From Terrimesophilobacter bigeumensis (GTDB lineage Bacteria > Actinomycetota > Actinomycetes > Actinomycetales > Microbacteriaceae): a stretch of DNA of 64,000 nucleotides. The position numbers and the translations under genes were made by a program. Location: the NCBI RefSeq assembly GCF_039537265.1, contig NZ_BAABAE010000003.1, positions 1,178,001 to 1,242,000 on the forward strand. Direction: 5' to 3'. Positions 22,206 through 31,528 of this stretch are shown piece after piece. Every line of letters begins with the position of its first letter. Positions within the stretch are counted from its first letter, which is position 1. The notes beneath the pieces were generated by a model. That model ran no database searches and had not been told where the DNA came from. It saw only the letters and a program-made list of their open reading frames with translations.

Positions 22206-24466
22206 CCGGCGCTGACCCGGTAGACGTCGTACACCTGGTCGATCCTCCGCACCGCGTTGAGCACACGGTCCAGGTGGGTGGTGTCTCCGGTCTCGAACAC
22301 GAAGCGGCTGAGCGCGAGCCGGTTGCTCGAGGTGGTGACCGTGGCCGACAGGATGTTGACGTGGTGCTCGGAGAGCACGCGCGTGACGTCAGAGAGCAGA
22401 CCCGCACGATCCAGCGCCTCGACCTGGATCTGCACGAGGAAGACGCTCTTGGTCGTGGGGGCCCATTCGACCTCGATCATCCGCTCGGGTTCGGAGACCA
22501 GGGAGGCGGCGTTGCTGCAGCTGGCCTGGTGGATCGAGACGCCGGAGCCTCGCGTGACGAAGCCGATGATGTCGTCTCCGGGCACCGGCGTACAGCACTT
22601 GGCGAGCTTCACGAGAATGTCCGGCGCGCCCCGGACGAGCACACCCGAGTCGTTGCTGCGAACCGCCCGCCGGCCGGAGGTGATCGAGATCGGCAGTTCC
22701 GCGTCGTCGTTCTCCGACTCCGAGTGCAGGGTGGCGACGACCTTCTCTATGACGGACTGCGTCGACACGTGCCCCTCGCCGACGGCGGCGTAGAGGGCGG
22801 AGACGTCCTCATAGCGCAACTGTGCCGCGACCTCGCTCAGCGAGTCCTGACTCATGAGCTTCTGCAGCGGAAGGTTCTGCTTGCGCATCGCGCGGACGAT
22901 CGCATCCTTGCCCTGCTCGATCGCCTCCTCGCGGCGCTCCTTGGTGAACCACTGCTTGATCTTGTTGCGGGCGCGGGGACTCTTGACGAACGCGAGCCAG
23001 TCCTTGCTGGGGCCGGCATCCGGGTTCTTGGAGGTGAACACCTCGACAACCTCGCCGCTCGACAGCGCCGTGTCGAGCGGGACGAGCCGACCGTTCACTT
23101 TCGCACCCATCGTGCGATGGCCGACCTCGGTGTGCACCGCATAGGCGAAGTCCACCGGGGTCGCCCCGGCGGGAAGGCCGATGACCTTGCCCTGCGGGGT
23201 GAACACGTAGACCTCCTTCGCCCCGATCTCGAAGCGCAGGGATTCCAGGAACTCGTTCGGGTCGCTCGTCTCCGCCTGCCAGTCGGAGATGTGGGCGAGC
23301 CAGGCCATGTCGGTGTCCGGCGGGAGGGTGCCTCCAGAGCCCTTTCCCCCGCCCATGCGCTCCTTGTACTTCCAGTGCGCGGCGACGCCGAACTCGGCGC
23401 GCTGGTGCATCTCCTCAGTGCGGATCTGCAGTTCGACCGCACGGCCGTGCGGTCCGATGACGGTCGTGTGCAGGGACTGGTAGAGGTTGAACTTCGGGGT
23501 CGCGATGTAGTCCTTGAACCGGCCGGGGATCGGGGTCCACCTCGCGTGGATGGCGCCGAGAACCGCGTAGCAGTCCCGCACGGAGTTCACCAGGATCCGG
23601 ATGCCGACGAGGTCGTAGATCTCGTCGAACTCCCGGCCGCGCACGATCATCTTCTGGTAGATCGAATAGTACTGCTTCGGCCTCCCGGCCACCCTGCCGC
23701 GGATCTTCGCCGCCTTGAGATCCTCGCTCACGGCGTCGATGACCTCCTGCACGAACTCCTCGCGCTGCGGCGTGCGCTCCTTCACGAGACTCTCGATCTC
23801 GACGTAGAGCTTCGGGTACAGCACGGCGAAGGAGAGGTCCTCGAGTTCCCACTTGATCGCCTGGATCCCGAGCCGATGCGCGAGCGGCGCATAGATCTCG
23901 AGCGTTTCCTGGGCCTTGCGCGTCGCCGACTCTGGCGAGACGAACCCCCAGGTGCGGGCGTTGTGCAGGCGGTCGGCGAGCTTGATCACGAGCACCCGGA
24001 TGTCCTTGGACATCGCGACGACCATCTTGCGCACGGTCTCTGCCTGGGCGCTGTCGCCGTACTTGAGCTTGTCGAGCTTGGTGACGCCGTCGACGAGCAT
24101 CGCGATCTCTTCGCCGAAGTCCTTGCGCACGTCGTCGAGGGTGTACTCGGTGTCCTCCACGGTGTCGTGGAGGAGTGCCGCGGCGATCGTGACCGGTCCG
24201 ATGCCGAGATCCGCGAGGATCTGGGCTACCGCGACAGGGTGGGTGATGTACGGCTCGCCGCTGCGGCGCACCTGGCCCTCGTGGGCCAGTTCGGCCGCGG
24301 CGTGGGCGCGCTCGATGACCCCGACGTCTGCCTTCGGGTGGTGCGTGCGCACCGTCTTGAGGAGTCGGTCGACGGCCCCGGCGGGCTGCGCCCTCGAGAA
24401 GATCCTCGGCAGGAGGAGCCGACGCGACGCCGGAGGCGACGTCGGCGTCTCGACGGGATCCGCCAT
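22202..24466 (-). CDS. rel: Bifunctional (p)ppGpp synthetase/hydrolase Rel
   Basis: Makes and degrades the stringent-response alarmone. 754 residues from ATG 24466 (GAGGAG 7 nt upstream; GTG 24472 also possible). Domains in order: HD hydrolase with LLHDTVED (His about 100), synthetase with GRFKDYIATPK and YQSLHTTV, TGS (VYVFTPQGKVIGLPAGATP), a helical/zinc-finger region with KCCTPVPGD and HQASC, and a C-terminal ACT domain. All key motifs are present, so both activities are expected. Confidence 0.97.
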   Translation of the reverse strand: MADPVETPTSPPASRRLLLPRIFSRAQPAGAVDRLLKTVRTHHPKADVGVIERAHAAAELAHEGQVRRSGEPYITHPVAVAQILADLGIGPVTIAAALLHDTVEDTEYTLDDVRKDFGEEIAMLVDGVTKLDKLKYGDSAQAETVRKMVVAMSKDIRVLVIKLADRLHNARTWGFVSPESATRKAQETLEIYAPLAHRLGIQAIKWELEDLSFAVLYPKLYVEIESLVKERTPQREEFVQEVIDAVSEDLKAAKIRGRVAGRPKQYYSIYQKMIVRGREFDEIYDLVGIRILVNSVRDCYAVLGAIHARWTPIPGRFKDYIATPKFNLYQSLHTTVIGPHGRAVELQIRTEEMHQRAEFGVAAHWKYKERMGGGKGSGGTLPPDTDMAWLAHISDWQAETSDPNEFLESLRFEIGAKEVYVFTPQGKVIGLPAGATPVDFAYAVHTEVGHRTMGAKVNGRLVPLDTALSSGEVVEVFTSKNPDAGPSKDWLAFVKSPRARNKIKQWFTKERREEAIEQGKDAIVRAMRKQNLPLQKLMSQDSLSEVAAQLRYEDVSALYAAVGEGHVSTQSVIEKVVATLHSESENDDAELPISITSGRRAVRSNDSGVLVRGAPDILVKLAKCCTPVPGDDIIGFVTRGSGVSIHQASCSNAASLVSEPERMIEVEWAPTTKSVFLVQIQVEALDRAGLLSDVTRVLSEHHVNILSATVTTSSNRLALSRFVFETGDTTHLDRVLNAVRRIDQVYDVYRVSAG

Positions 24467-24483
24467 GGACACTCTCCTCGATC

Positions 24484-24513
24484 CTCCCGGTTCGGTTGAT
24501 TACGGGCCGGGAG
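24484..24513. terminator. Hairpin between rel and secF
   Basis: CTCCCGG (24484-24490) pairs with CCGGGAG (24507-24513) over a 16-nt loop in the short gap after secF. There is no T-tract, and it overlaps the leader of rel, so it may terminate or may simply influence rel translation. Confidence 0.35.
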
Positions 24514-24530
24514 GGCCGGGCACCGCGACG

Positions 24531-25523
24531 TCAGCCCTGGCTGACCGCCGTCCGTGTAGCCAGCGTCACCGCGTCGTGTTTCCGGATCTCCGGCTCGCCC
24601 TGACGGAACCAAGCATACAGCGGGGCGCCCACGAAGATCGTCGAGTAGGTGCCCAGGATGATGCCGATCAGGAGTGCCAGGGAGATGTCCCTGAGCGTGT
24701 CGGCCCCCAGCACGAAGGCACCGACGAACAGGATCGTGCCGACCGGGAGGACCGCGACGACGCCGGTGTTGATCGATCGGACGAGGGTCTGGTTGACGCC
24801 GAGATTCACCGTCTCCGCGAAGGTGCGCCGGTTGAGGGTCGCCTCCTCCGCCGTGTTCTCCTTGATCTTGTCGAACACGACGACCGTATCGTAGAGCGAG
24901 AAGGCGAGGATCGTGAGGAAGCCGATGAGCGCTGCAGGGGTGACCTCGAACCCGGTGAGGGCGTAGACCCCTGCCGTGATGATGAGGTCGTGCACGAGCG
25001 ACAGGATCGCCGCGAGGGACATCTTCCAGGTGCGGAAGTAGAACGCCATCAGGAGGAGGGCGAGCGTGAGGAACACCGCGAGTCCCTGTATCGCCTGCCG
25101 GCTCACATCCGCACCCCAGGTCGGTCCGATGAAGGAGTGGGTGACTTCCGACTCATCGACGCCGTAGCCGACGGCCAACGCCGTGGCGACGTTCTTGGTC
25201 TCGTCGTCGGTGAGCTGGTCGGTCTGCACCCGTACGCCCTCGGAGCCGACGATCGACACGCGCGCGACCATGTCGGGAACCACGCTCTCCACGGCTGCGG
25301 TCGCAATCGACTGTTCGGCATCGATGACTCCGCTGACCTGGAACTGCGAGCCCCCACGGAACTCGATGCCGAAGTTGAAGCCACCCTTGACGATCGGAAT
25401 GATGACGGCGACGATCATCATGAGGCTCGCAATGATGAGCCAGTACCGGCGCATCCCGACGAAGTCGATCGACCGCTCACCGGTGTGGAGGTCGTTGCCG
25501 AACCGAGCGAATCGTGACGTCAT
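24531..25523 (-). CDS. secF: Protein translocase subunit SecF
   Basis: With SecD and YajC it uses the proton gradient to pull exported proteins through SecYEG. 330 residues with six TM segments, the first at about 27-46 (YWLIIASLMMIVAVIIPI), GIEFRGGSQFQV just after it, and the conserved SLYDTVVVFDKIKEN in TM4. Its start overlaps the secD stop by 4 bp. Confidence 0.96.
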   Translation of the reverse strand: MTSRFARFGNDLHTGERSIDFVGMRRYWLIIASLMMIVAVIIPIVKGGFNFGIEFRGGSQFQVSGVIDAEQSIATAAVESVVPDMVARVSIVGSEGVRVQTDQLTDDETKNVATALAVGYGVDESEVTHSFIGPTWGADVSRQAIQGLAVFLTLALLLMAFYFRTWKMSLAAILSLVHDLIITAGVYALTGFEVTPAALIGFLTILAFSLYDTVVVFDKIKENTAEEATLNRRTFAETVNLGVNQTLVRSINTGVVAVLPVGTILFVGAFVLGADTLRDISLALLIGIILGTYSTIFVGAPLYAWFRQGEPEIRKHDAVTLATRTAVSQG

Positions 25524-27298
25524 GACTTCTTCCCCTTCGACTGCGTCAACTCCGCGGCCTCAGCGGCCTTTCGTTCGGCGATCGTCTGGCGCCGCGCGGC
25601 TTCGCGGACACTCGTCGCGGCGCTCTTGCCCTTGATATCCCCGCGCACGCGGAACTCGCCAGCCCCCCGGTAGACGGCGCCGTGCGCCATCGGATCGAGG
25701 CCGGAGAGCGGATGTCCGTCCCCGAAGAACCGGGTTCGGGCCAGGAGTTGAAGCATCGGGTGGGTGAACATGACCACGATGAGGACGTCGATGACGGTCG
25801 TGATCCCCAGCGTCAGGGCGAATCCGCGCACGTTGCCCACGGCCACGACGTAGAGCACGACCGCGGCCAGCAGGTTGGTGCCCTTCGCGGCGTAGACGGT
25901 GCGCAACGCCCGTTTCCAGCCCGCCTCGACGGCGGAGACGAGCAGGCGACCGTCCCTCAACTCATCCCTCACGCGTTCGAAGTAGATGATGAAGGAGTCG
26001 GCGGTGAAGCCGATCGCGACGATGAGGCCGGCGACGCCGGCGAGCGACAATCGATATCCCTCCCGCCAGGAGAGCACCGTGATGACGAGATAGGTGATGA
26101 CTCCGGCGGCGACGAGGGAGGCTATCGTGACGAAGCCGAGGGCGCGATACTGGAAGAGCGTGTACACCATCACGAGGATGAGGCCGAGGATGCCGGCGAT
26201 GAGACCGCTCTGGAGTTGCGAGGTGCCGAGGGTCGCCGAGATGGTCTCGGAGCTCTGGACCACAAACCCGATCGGGAGCGCACCGAACTTGAGTTGATCG
26301 GCGAGGGTCTTGGACGATTCCTGGGTGAAGTTCCCGGTGATCTGTGGTTTTCCGTCGGTGATGATCGCGTTCGTCGTCGGCGCCGAGATGACTTTGCCGT
26401 CGAGGACGATCGCGAACTGGTGCTGCGGTCCGGTGAGACCGTAGAGGCGCGTGGTGACCTCGCCGAACTCCTTCGCGCCCTCGGCGTCGAAGACGATGTT
26501 GACACCCCACTGGTTCGTGCTGATGCCCTGGCTGTTGGCGACGAGGCCGTTCGTCGCATCCGCGATGCGCTCACCGGAGACCTCCACCGGCCCGAGTATG
26601 TATTTGTAGTCCGGGAGGGCGTCGGTGAGGGTTCCGTTGATCTCGCAGGTGATGAGGGGCTTGTCGGCAGGAGCTATGTTCGCGTTCGCGCTGTCGAGGT
26701 CGGCGCAGTCGAAGTCGTCGAATTCCTTCTGGAGTTCCGGTGTCACCCACGCGGGATCGCTTGCGTTGCTCGGGGTCGGCGTGGGCGTGGCTTCGGGGGA
26801 CGCGCTGGAGCTCGGGCTCGGTGTGCCCTCAGGGGAATCGGTGGCCTCCGACGTCGGACTCGGGCTTGGACTCGGCGTCTCCCCCATGGAGGAGACGGCG
26901 GCGGAGTCCGAGGTGATGACCGCCCGGAACTCGAGCTTGGCCGAGGACTCGACCCGGTTCCGGGTCTCCTCGTCGACCTCCTGCCCCGGAATCGCAACGA
27001 CGACGTTCTGGCCCTGCGTGTTGATCTCGGCCTCGGAGACCCCGGAGGCGTCGATGCGCTGGCGGATGATCGCGACCGCCTGGTTGAGCTGGTCGGTGGT
27101 GACGGTCTGTCCGCTCTCCAGCTGCGGCGCGAGGATGATCTGCGTCCCGCCCTCGAGATCGAGGGCGAGCTTGGGAACCCACGTCCCGTTGGCCCAGAGC
27201 GCCCCGCCGGCGTTGATCGCGGCGAGTCCGGCGATGATGATGAGTAGCCAGGTGAGCGAACGCCATGCCTTCTTCACCGGTGTTGGGCGTGCCGCCAC
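25520..27298 (-). CDS. secD: Protein translocase subunit SecD
   Basis: Partner of SecF in the Sec translocon. 592 residues, TM1 at about 15-35, LDLEGGTQI at 47-55, a P1 periplasmic domain, and five further TM segments with GFTADSFIIYFERVRDE in TM4. The P1 region contains a Pro/Ser/Thr-rich stretch at about 136-181 that is probably disordered and extracytoplasmic, longer than in many SecD proteins. It overlaps secF and lies 48 bp downstream of yajC. Confidence 0.96.
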   Translation of the reverse strand: MAARPTPVKKAWRSLTWLLIIIAGLAAINAGGALWANGTWVPKLALDLEGGTQIILAPQLESGQTVTTDQLNQAVAIIRQRIDASGVSEAEINTQGQNVVVAIPGQEVDEETRNRVESSAKLEFRAVITSDSAAVSSMGETPSPSPSPTSEATDSPEGTPSPSSSASPEATPTPTPSNASDPAWVTPELQKEFDDFDCADLDSANANIAPADKPLITCEINGTLTDALPDYKYILGPVEVSGERIADATNGLVANSQGISTNQWGVNIVFDAEGAKEFGEVTTRLYGLTGPQHQFAIVLDGKVISAPTTNAIITDGKPQITGNFTQESSKTLADQLKFGALPIGFVVQSSETISATLGTSQLQSGLIAGILGLILVMVYTLFQYRALGFVTIASLVAAGVITYLVITVLSWREGYRLSLAGVAGLIVAIGFTADSFIIYFERVRDELRDGRLLVSAVEAGWKRALRTVYAAKGTNLLAAVVLYVVAVGNVRGFALTLGITTVIDVLIVVMFTHPMLQLLARTRFFGDGHPLSGLDPMAHGAVYRGAGEFRVRGDIKGKSAATSVREAARRQTIAERKAAEAAELTQSKGKKS

Positions 27299-27346
27299 GT
27301 GTGACTCAGCTTTCTGGGTTGGGGTCGGGAAAGGGGTGCTGGCGGT

Positions 27347-27760
27347 CTACTCGGAGTCCTGTGCGCTCTTTCTGCGGTTCGGCTTCTTCGTCGGGGTGGT
27401 GCGCTCCCCGTACTCCGGCTCGGCGAGCGGGACGGCGTTCGAGGTGTTGAGTTCCGGACCGGTCTCCTCGACCGCCTCGGCCTCCGCCTCGACGGGAGCC
27501 TCCGGCTCGACGGCCTTGAGGATGACCTGGCGGTGCAGCTTCACGATCGTCTTGGGCGCAATCTCCACAAGGGCGATGTTCTCCTCCTCGTCGATCGACA
27601 CGAGAGTTCCGTAGAGGCCGAAGTTCGTCATGACCTCGACGCCGGGCAGGAGGGACGCCAGGCGTTCTGCGGCTTCCTTCTGCCGTTTCTTCGAACTGCG
27701 GAACTGGAAGAACACGAACACGGCGAGGGCGACCGCGATGAGAATGAGGGTGTAGTCCAT
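27347..27760 (-). CDS. yajC: Preprotein translocase subunit YajC
   Basis: Small accessory protein of SecDF. 137 residues: TM segment at 3-20, then RSSKKRQKEAAERLASLLPGVEVMTNFGLYGTLVSID-type core (positions about 26-57), then an acidic and Glu/Ala-rich tail that is not conserved. It is the first gene of yajC-secD-secF and follows ruvB by 92 bp. Confidence 0.93.
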   Translation of the reverse strand: MDYTLILIAVALAVFVFFQFRSSKKRQKEAAERLASLLPGVEVMTNFGLYGTLVSIDEEENIALVEIAPKTIVKLHRQVILKAVEPEAPVEAEAEAVEETGPELNTSNAVPLAEPEYGERTTPTKKPNRRKSAQDSE

Positions 27761-27851
27761 GGTGGCGTTTGGGGCCTTCCGAAATTGTCTGTGACCGGCT
27801 CAGGTGAAATCAGCGCGACAATTCGTCGTCACTGTTGTGCGGCCAGCTTGA

Positions 27852-27857
27852 ATTATA
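27852..27857 (-). promoter_or_regulatory. Consensus -10 (TATAAT) upstream of yajC-secDF
   Basis: A perfect TATAAT on the minus strand overlaps the ruvB stop codon and lies about 92 nt upstream of the yajC ATG. No good -35 is seen at the usual spacing. It would give yajC-secD-secF its own promoter. Confidence 0.45.
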
Positions 27858-28908
27858 GGTCATGACCGAACAGGCCATCCGTACGCCGGTCGATCCTGAG
27901 GTGCCGCCACGCCTCCCCCGTCGCGACGCGACCTCTCGGTGTGCGGGTGAGGAGGCCGATGCGCACGAGGAACGGCTCGACGACGGATTCGATCGTCTCC
28001 GCTTCCTCCCCCACCGAGACGGCCAGCGTGTTCAGCCCGACGGGGCCGCCGTCGAAGCGCGTGAGCATGACCGAGAGTACCGCCCGGTCGAGCCGGTCGA
28101 GCCCCAGTTCATCCACGTCGTAGAGGGCGAGTGCGGCCTGGACGGCCTCGAGCCCGTCCGACTCATGGACGAGGGCGTAGTCGCGGACACGCCGCAGCAG
28201 TCGGTTGGCGATGCGCGGCGTTCCCCTGCTGCGGCCGGCGATCTCCTGCCGTGCGGCGGAGTCGATCTCGAGCGCCAGGAGCCCCGCGGCACGGTCCAGC
28301 ACCCGTTCGAGCTCCTCCGCCTCGTAGAACTCGAGGTGGGCGGTGAAGCCGAAGCGGTCGCGCAGGGGGTTCGGAAGCAGGCCGGACCGCGTCGTGGCGC
28401 CGATGAGCGTGAACGGCGCCAGGTCGAGCGGGATCGAGGTGGCGCCTGCGCCCTTGCCGACCATGATGTCGATCCGGAAGTCCTCCATGGCGAGGTAGAG
28501 CATCTCCTCCGCCGAACGGGCCATCCGGTGGATCTCGTCGATGAACAGGATCTCCCCCGGCACGAGGGAGGAGAGCAGCGCAGCCAGGTCTCCGGCGTGC
28601 TGGATGGCGGGGCCGCTCGAGATGCGCAGCGGGCGGCCGCTCTCCTCGGCGACGATCATGGCGAGCGTCGTCTTGCCGAGGCCGGGGGGTCCGGCGAGCA
28701 GGATGTGATCCGGGGTGCGGTTCTGCAGGCGCGCTGCGTCCAGGAGCAGCTGCAGTTGCGCCCTCACCTTCGCCTGCCCGACGAACTCGGCAAGCGTCTT
28801 CGGCCGCAGCGCGCCCTCGAAGGCGAGCTCGGCATCCGATTCGGGGGTGGGCCGCACGACAGCAGTCATCGGGTCCTCAGCGGTCGCCGGGTCTTCTGCG
28901 GCCGTCAT
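27853..28908 (-). CDS. ruvB: Holliday junction branch migration ATPase RuvB
   Basis: Hexameric AAA+ motor of RuvAB. 351 residues with Walker A GPPGLGKTT, Walker B ILFIDEIHRM, sensor region IGATTRSGLL and the C-terminal winged helix (GFLTRTPRGR-like RIGLLTRTPRGRVAT). Its ATG overlaps the ruvA stop by 4 bp, completing ruvC-ruvA-ruvB. Confidence 0.97.
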   Translation of the reverse strand: MTAAEDPATAEDPMTAVVRPTPESDAELAFEGALRPKTLAEFVGQAKVRAQLQLLLDAARLQNRTPDHILLAGPPGLGKTTLAMIVAEESGRPLRISSGPAIQHAGDLAALLSSLVPGEILFIDEIHRMARSAEEMLYLAMEDFRIDIMVGKGAGATSIPLDLAPFTLIGATTRSGLLPNPLRDRFGFTAHLEFYEAEELERVLDRAAGLLALEIDSAARQEIAGRSRGTPRIANRLLRRVRDYALVHESDGLEAVQAALALYDVDELGLDRLDRAVLSVMLTRFDGGPVGLNTLAVSVGEEAETIESVVEPFLVRIGLLTRTPRGRVATGEAWRHLRIDRRTDGLFGHDL

Positions 28909-29510
28909 CGCGCCGCCGGTCCCAGGCGCGAGAGCGCATTGCGCAGCAGGAGCGGCACCGAGCCGCGCTCCTCCTCGGCGGCGGCGGCGATCGCCTCGTC
29001 GACGGCTTGCGCGGCGACGCGCTCCGACCAGCCCAGCCCGACGAGCGCGACGAGAACGTTCTCGGCGATGGATGCCGGGGCCGCCGCGGCGGCCTTGCCT
29101 GCGACCGGTGGTTCATGGAGCTTTCCGGCGAGCGAGACCACGATCAGCTTCGCGGTCTTCGGCCCGATGCCGGAGACCTTGCGGAACGCGCCGTCGTCTT
29201 CGCGCGCGACCGCGCCGGCGATCTCGGCCGGACTCATGGCCGCCAGGACTCCCATCGCGGATTTGGGCCCGACGCCGCTCACCCCGCGCAGCAGGTCGAA
29301 GACCTCACGGCCCTCGACGTCGGAGAATCCGTAGAGGGCGAGCTCGTCCTCGCGAACGATGAGCGCGGTCCGCATGCTCACCTCGCTGCCGACCCGCATG
29401 GCGAGAGCGTGATCGGGTGTCACAGACACCTGAAGGCCGACTCCACCGACCTCGACGATCGCCGTGCCACCGACGACGGCGAGCACGGTGCCTCTCAGGG
29501 ACGCGATCAT
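28905..29510 (-). CDS. ruvA: Holliday junction DNA-binding protein RuvA
   Basis: Binds four-way junctions and loads RuvB. 201 residues with the N-terminal OB fold (MIASLRGTVLAVVGGTAIVE), helix-hairpin-helix motifs (LLRGVSGVGPKSAMGVL and VSGIGPKTAKLIV) and domain III (VLVALVGLGWSERVAAQAV). It overlaps ruvC and ruvB by 4 bp each. Confidence 0.96.
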   Translation of the reverse strand: MIASLRGTVLAVVGGTAIVEVGGVGLQVSVTPDHALAMRVGSEVSMRTALIVREDELALYGFSDVEGREVFDLLRGVSGVGPKSAMGVLAAMSPAEIAGAVAREDDGAFRKVSGIGPKTAKLIVVSLAGKLHEPPVAGKAAAAAPASIAENVLVALVGLGWSERVAAQAVDEAIAAAAEEERGSVPLLLRNALSRLGPAAR

Positions 29511-30097
29511 GCCCCCAGCCTACGGTCGCCTCCCGTCCTTCCCGCGGACCGCTCGGCGGCGCGCCACGCCTCCTGCGCCGGCGTGAGCGCATCGGCAGCC
29601 GGACCGGCCGGGCCAGCCGGGCTGCCGCGCCAGGCATGGCAGATCGCGAGCGCAAGCGCATCCGAGGCATCGGCGGGCTTCGGAACGGCCTCGAGGCGCA
29701 GGATGCGTGCGACCATGTTCCCGAGTTGCTTCTTGTCGGCTCCCCCGAACCCGGTGAGCGCCGCCTTGACCTCCGTCGGGGTGTGCAGCCCCACGGCGAG
29801 CCCGCGCCGTGCGGCGACGAGGAGTGCGACGCCGCTCGCCTGGGCGACCCCCATGACGGTGCGCAGGTTCTGCTGGGCGAAGACCCGCTCGAGGGCGACC
29901 GCCTGCGGTCGGTGCTCGTCGAGCAGTCGCTCGATCCCCGCACCGATGTCGAGCAGTCGCTCCTCGAGAGCCTGGTCCGGTGAGGTGCGGATGACCTCGA
30001 CCGCCACGAGCGTCGCCGTGCGATCCGGGGCGACATCCACCACTCCGACACCGCACCGGGTGAGCCCCGGGTCGATGCCGAGCACGCGGAGCGCCAC
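29507..30097 (-). CDS. ruvC: Crossover junction endonuclease RuvC
   Basis: Resolves Holliday junctions by paired nicks. 196 residues from GTG 30097, chosen because the protein then begins LRVLGIDPGLTRCG with catalytic Asp9; a longer open frame upstream is antisense-like and inside yebC. Other acidic residues are in ALERVF and at DASDALALAICH. The C-terminus has a Pro/Ala-rich extension (GPAGPAADALTPAQE). It starts 4 bp after the yebC stop. Confidence 0.95.
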   Translation of the reverse strand: MALRVLGIDPGLTRCGVGVVDVAPDRTATLVAVEVIRTSPDQALEERLLDIGAGIERLLDEHRPQAVALERVFAQQNLRTVMGVAQASGVALLVAARRGLAVGLHTPTEVKAALTGFGGADKKQLGNMVARILRLEAVPKPADASDALALAICHAWRGSPAGPAGPAADALTPAQEAWRAAERSAGRTGGDRRLGA

Positions 30098-30101
30098 GGC
30101 T

Positions 30102-30860
30102 CTACTCGTCGTCGAGTTCGGCCTGCACGGACGCCGGGATGTCGAAGTTGGCGAAGATGTTCTGCACGTCGTCGCTGTCTTCGAGCGCGTCGATGAGCCG
30201 GAAGACCTTGCGCGCGGTCTCGGCGTCGACCTCGACACTGACATTCGGCACGAACTCGGCCTCGGCGGCGTCGTAGTCGATTCCGGCCTCCTGCAACGCC
30301 GTACGCGCCGCCACGAGCTGCGAGGGCTCGGTGATGACCTCGAAGCCGCCGCCCTGGTCGTTGACCTCCTCCGCGCCCGCATCGAGCACGGCCAGCAGGA
30401 TGTCGTCCTCGCCGACCCCCTCGGTCTTGGTGATCGAGATGACGCCCTTGCGGTTGAAGTTGTACGCGACGCTGCCCGGGTCCGCCATCGTTCCACCGTT
30501 GCGGCTCATGATCGTGCGCACCTCGGCCGCCGCGCGGTTGCGGTTGTCGGTGAGGCACTCGATGAGCAGGGCCACCCCGTTTGGGCCGTAGCCCTCGTAC
30601 ATGATCGTCTGGTAGTCGATCGACTCACCGGTGAGCCCGGCGCCGCGCTTGACCGCGCGGTCGATGTTGTCGTTCGGAACGCTCGTCTTCTTCGCCTTCT
30701 GGATGGCGTCGACGAGCGTCGGGTTGCCGGAGAGGTCGGCGCCGCCGATCTTCGCGGCGACCTCGATGTTCTTGATGAGCTTGGCGAAGGACTTCGCACG
30801 GCGCGCGTCGATGACGGCCTTCTTGTGTTTCGTGGTCGCCCACTTGGAATGCCCGCTCAC
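30102..30860 (-). CDS. YebC/PmpR-family regulatory protein
   Basis: 252 residues, full length for the family, starting MSGHSKWATTKHKKAVIDA. The family includes transcription regulators, and related proteins act as translation factors that help ribosomes through difficult motifs; the exact role here is not established. It is located directly upstream of ruvC as in most actinobacteria. Confidence 0.94.
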   Translation of the reverse strand: MSGHSKWATTKHKKAVIDARRAKSFAKLIKNIEVAAKIGGADLSGNPTLVDAIQKAKKTSVPNDNIDRAVKRGAGLTGESIDYQTIMYEGYGPNGVALLIECLTDNRNRAAAEVRTIMSRNGGTMADPGSVAYNFNRKGVISITKTEGVGEDDILLAVLDAGAEEVNDQGGGFEVITEPSQLVAARTALQEAGIDYDAAEAEFVPNVSVEVDAETARKVFRLIDALEDSDDVQNIFANFDIPASVQAELDDE

Positions 30861-30892
30861 GCTGCGCCTCTCTCTTGCATGTCCCCGGTATT

Positions 30893-31522
30893 CTACCGAG
30901 CCGCGCCAGCGGCGAGCCGCACGCCGGCTCCGCGCAACTCAAGTGCGGCGAGCCTTTTCACGACATCGCGCTCTCCCGCGCGCCAGGCATCCACGGGATT
31001 CCGGGCGATCCGGGCGAGGTCGTCGCGCGACCCGTGAACGAGCGCGCGCAGGGCGAGCAGGTCGTGACCGTCGGCCAGCCTCACGAGCCTGCTGGCATCC
31101 GTCGCCCGCCGGGCGAAAGCGACCCGGCGCCGCAACCAGATCCAGAGGACCAGCGCGGCGACGACGAGCGCGATCACCACGCCGACGATCGCGGCGGTGG
31201 TCGTGATGAAGGCGGCGGCGTTCTGGCCCGCGCTGGAGAAGCCGGCCCCTGCACTGCCTGCCGCGTCGAACGGAACGCGCGCAGAGTCCCCGACGAGCGG
31301 CAGCCCTCCGAAGACGTCACCGGCGTCCATCATCGCCACCTGGAACTCCAGGCCTGCCGACTCGACCTGCCGGGCGATGGCGGCGATCGCGGCGATTCCT
31401 GCGGAGACCGTGACCCCGACCCAGATTCCGAGGGCGATGACGACGAGAGCGAGGATGTCGGCGGCGATCTGGGCGGCACGGCGGGCAGGGAAGTCGGAAT
31501 AGATCTTCATGCCACCCAGCAT
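30893..31522 (-). CDS. Two-TM membrane protein of unknown function
   Basis: Up to 209 residues; ATG 31510 (MKIYSDFPARR) is a shorter alternative. TM segments at about 19-48 and 107-131 flank an extracytoplasmic loop; the C-terminus is basic and Leu/Arg-rich, so cytoplasmic. A position between yebC and pdxT is recurrent in Microbacteriaceae as far as I recall. No motif identifies a function. Confidence 0.75.
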   Translation of the reverse strand: MLGGMKIYSDFPARRAAQIAADILALVVIALGIWVGVTVSAGIAAIAAIARQVESAGLEFQVAMMDAGDVFGGLPLVGDSARVPFDAAGSAGAGFSSAGQNAAAFITTTAAIVGVVIALVVAALVLWIWLRRRVAFARRATDASRLVRLADGHDLLALRALVHGSRDDLARIARNPVDAWRAGERDVVKRLAALELRGAGVRLAAGAAR

Positions 31523-31528
31523 GGCGAC

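Noticed and set aside
21977..24499. 840-codon plus-strand open frame across rel
   Set aside because: Antisense to a complete bifunctional Rel; composition is typical of shadow frames.
30861..30892. SOS control site upstream of yebC-ruvCAB
   Set aside because: No palindromic LexA-like sequence is visible in the short gap.
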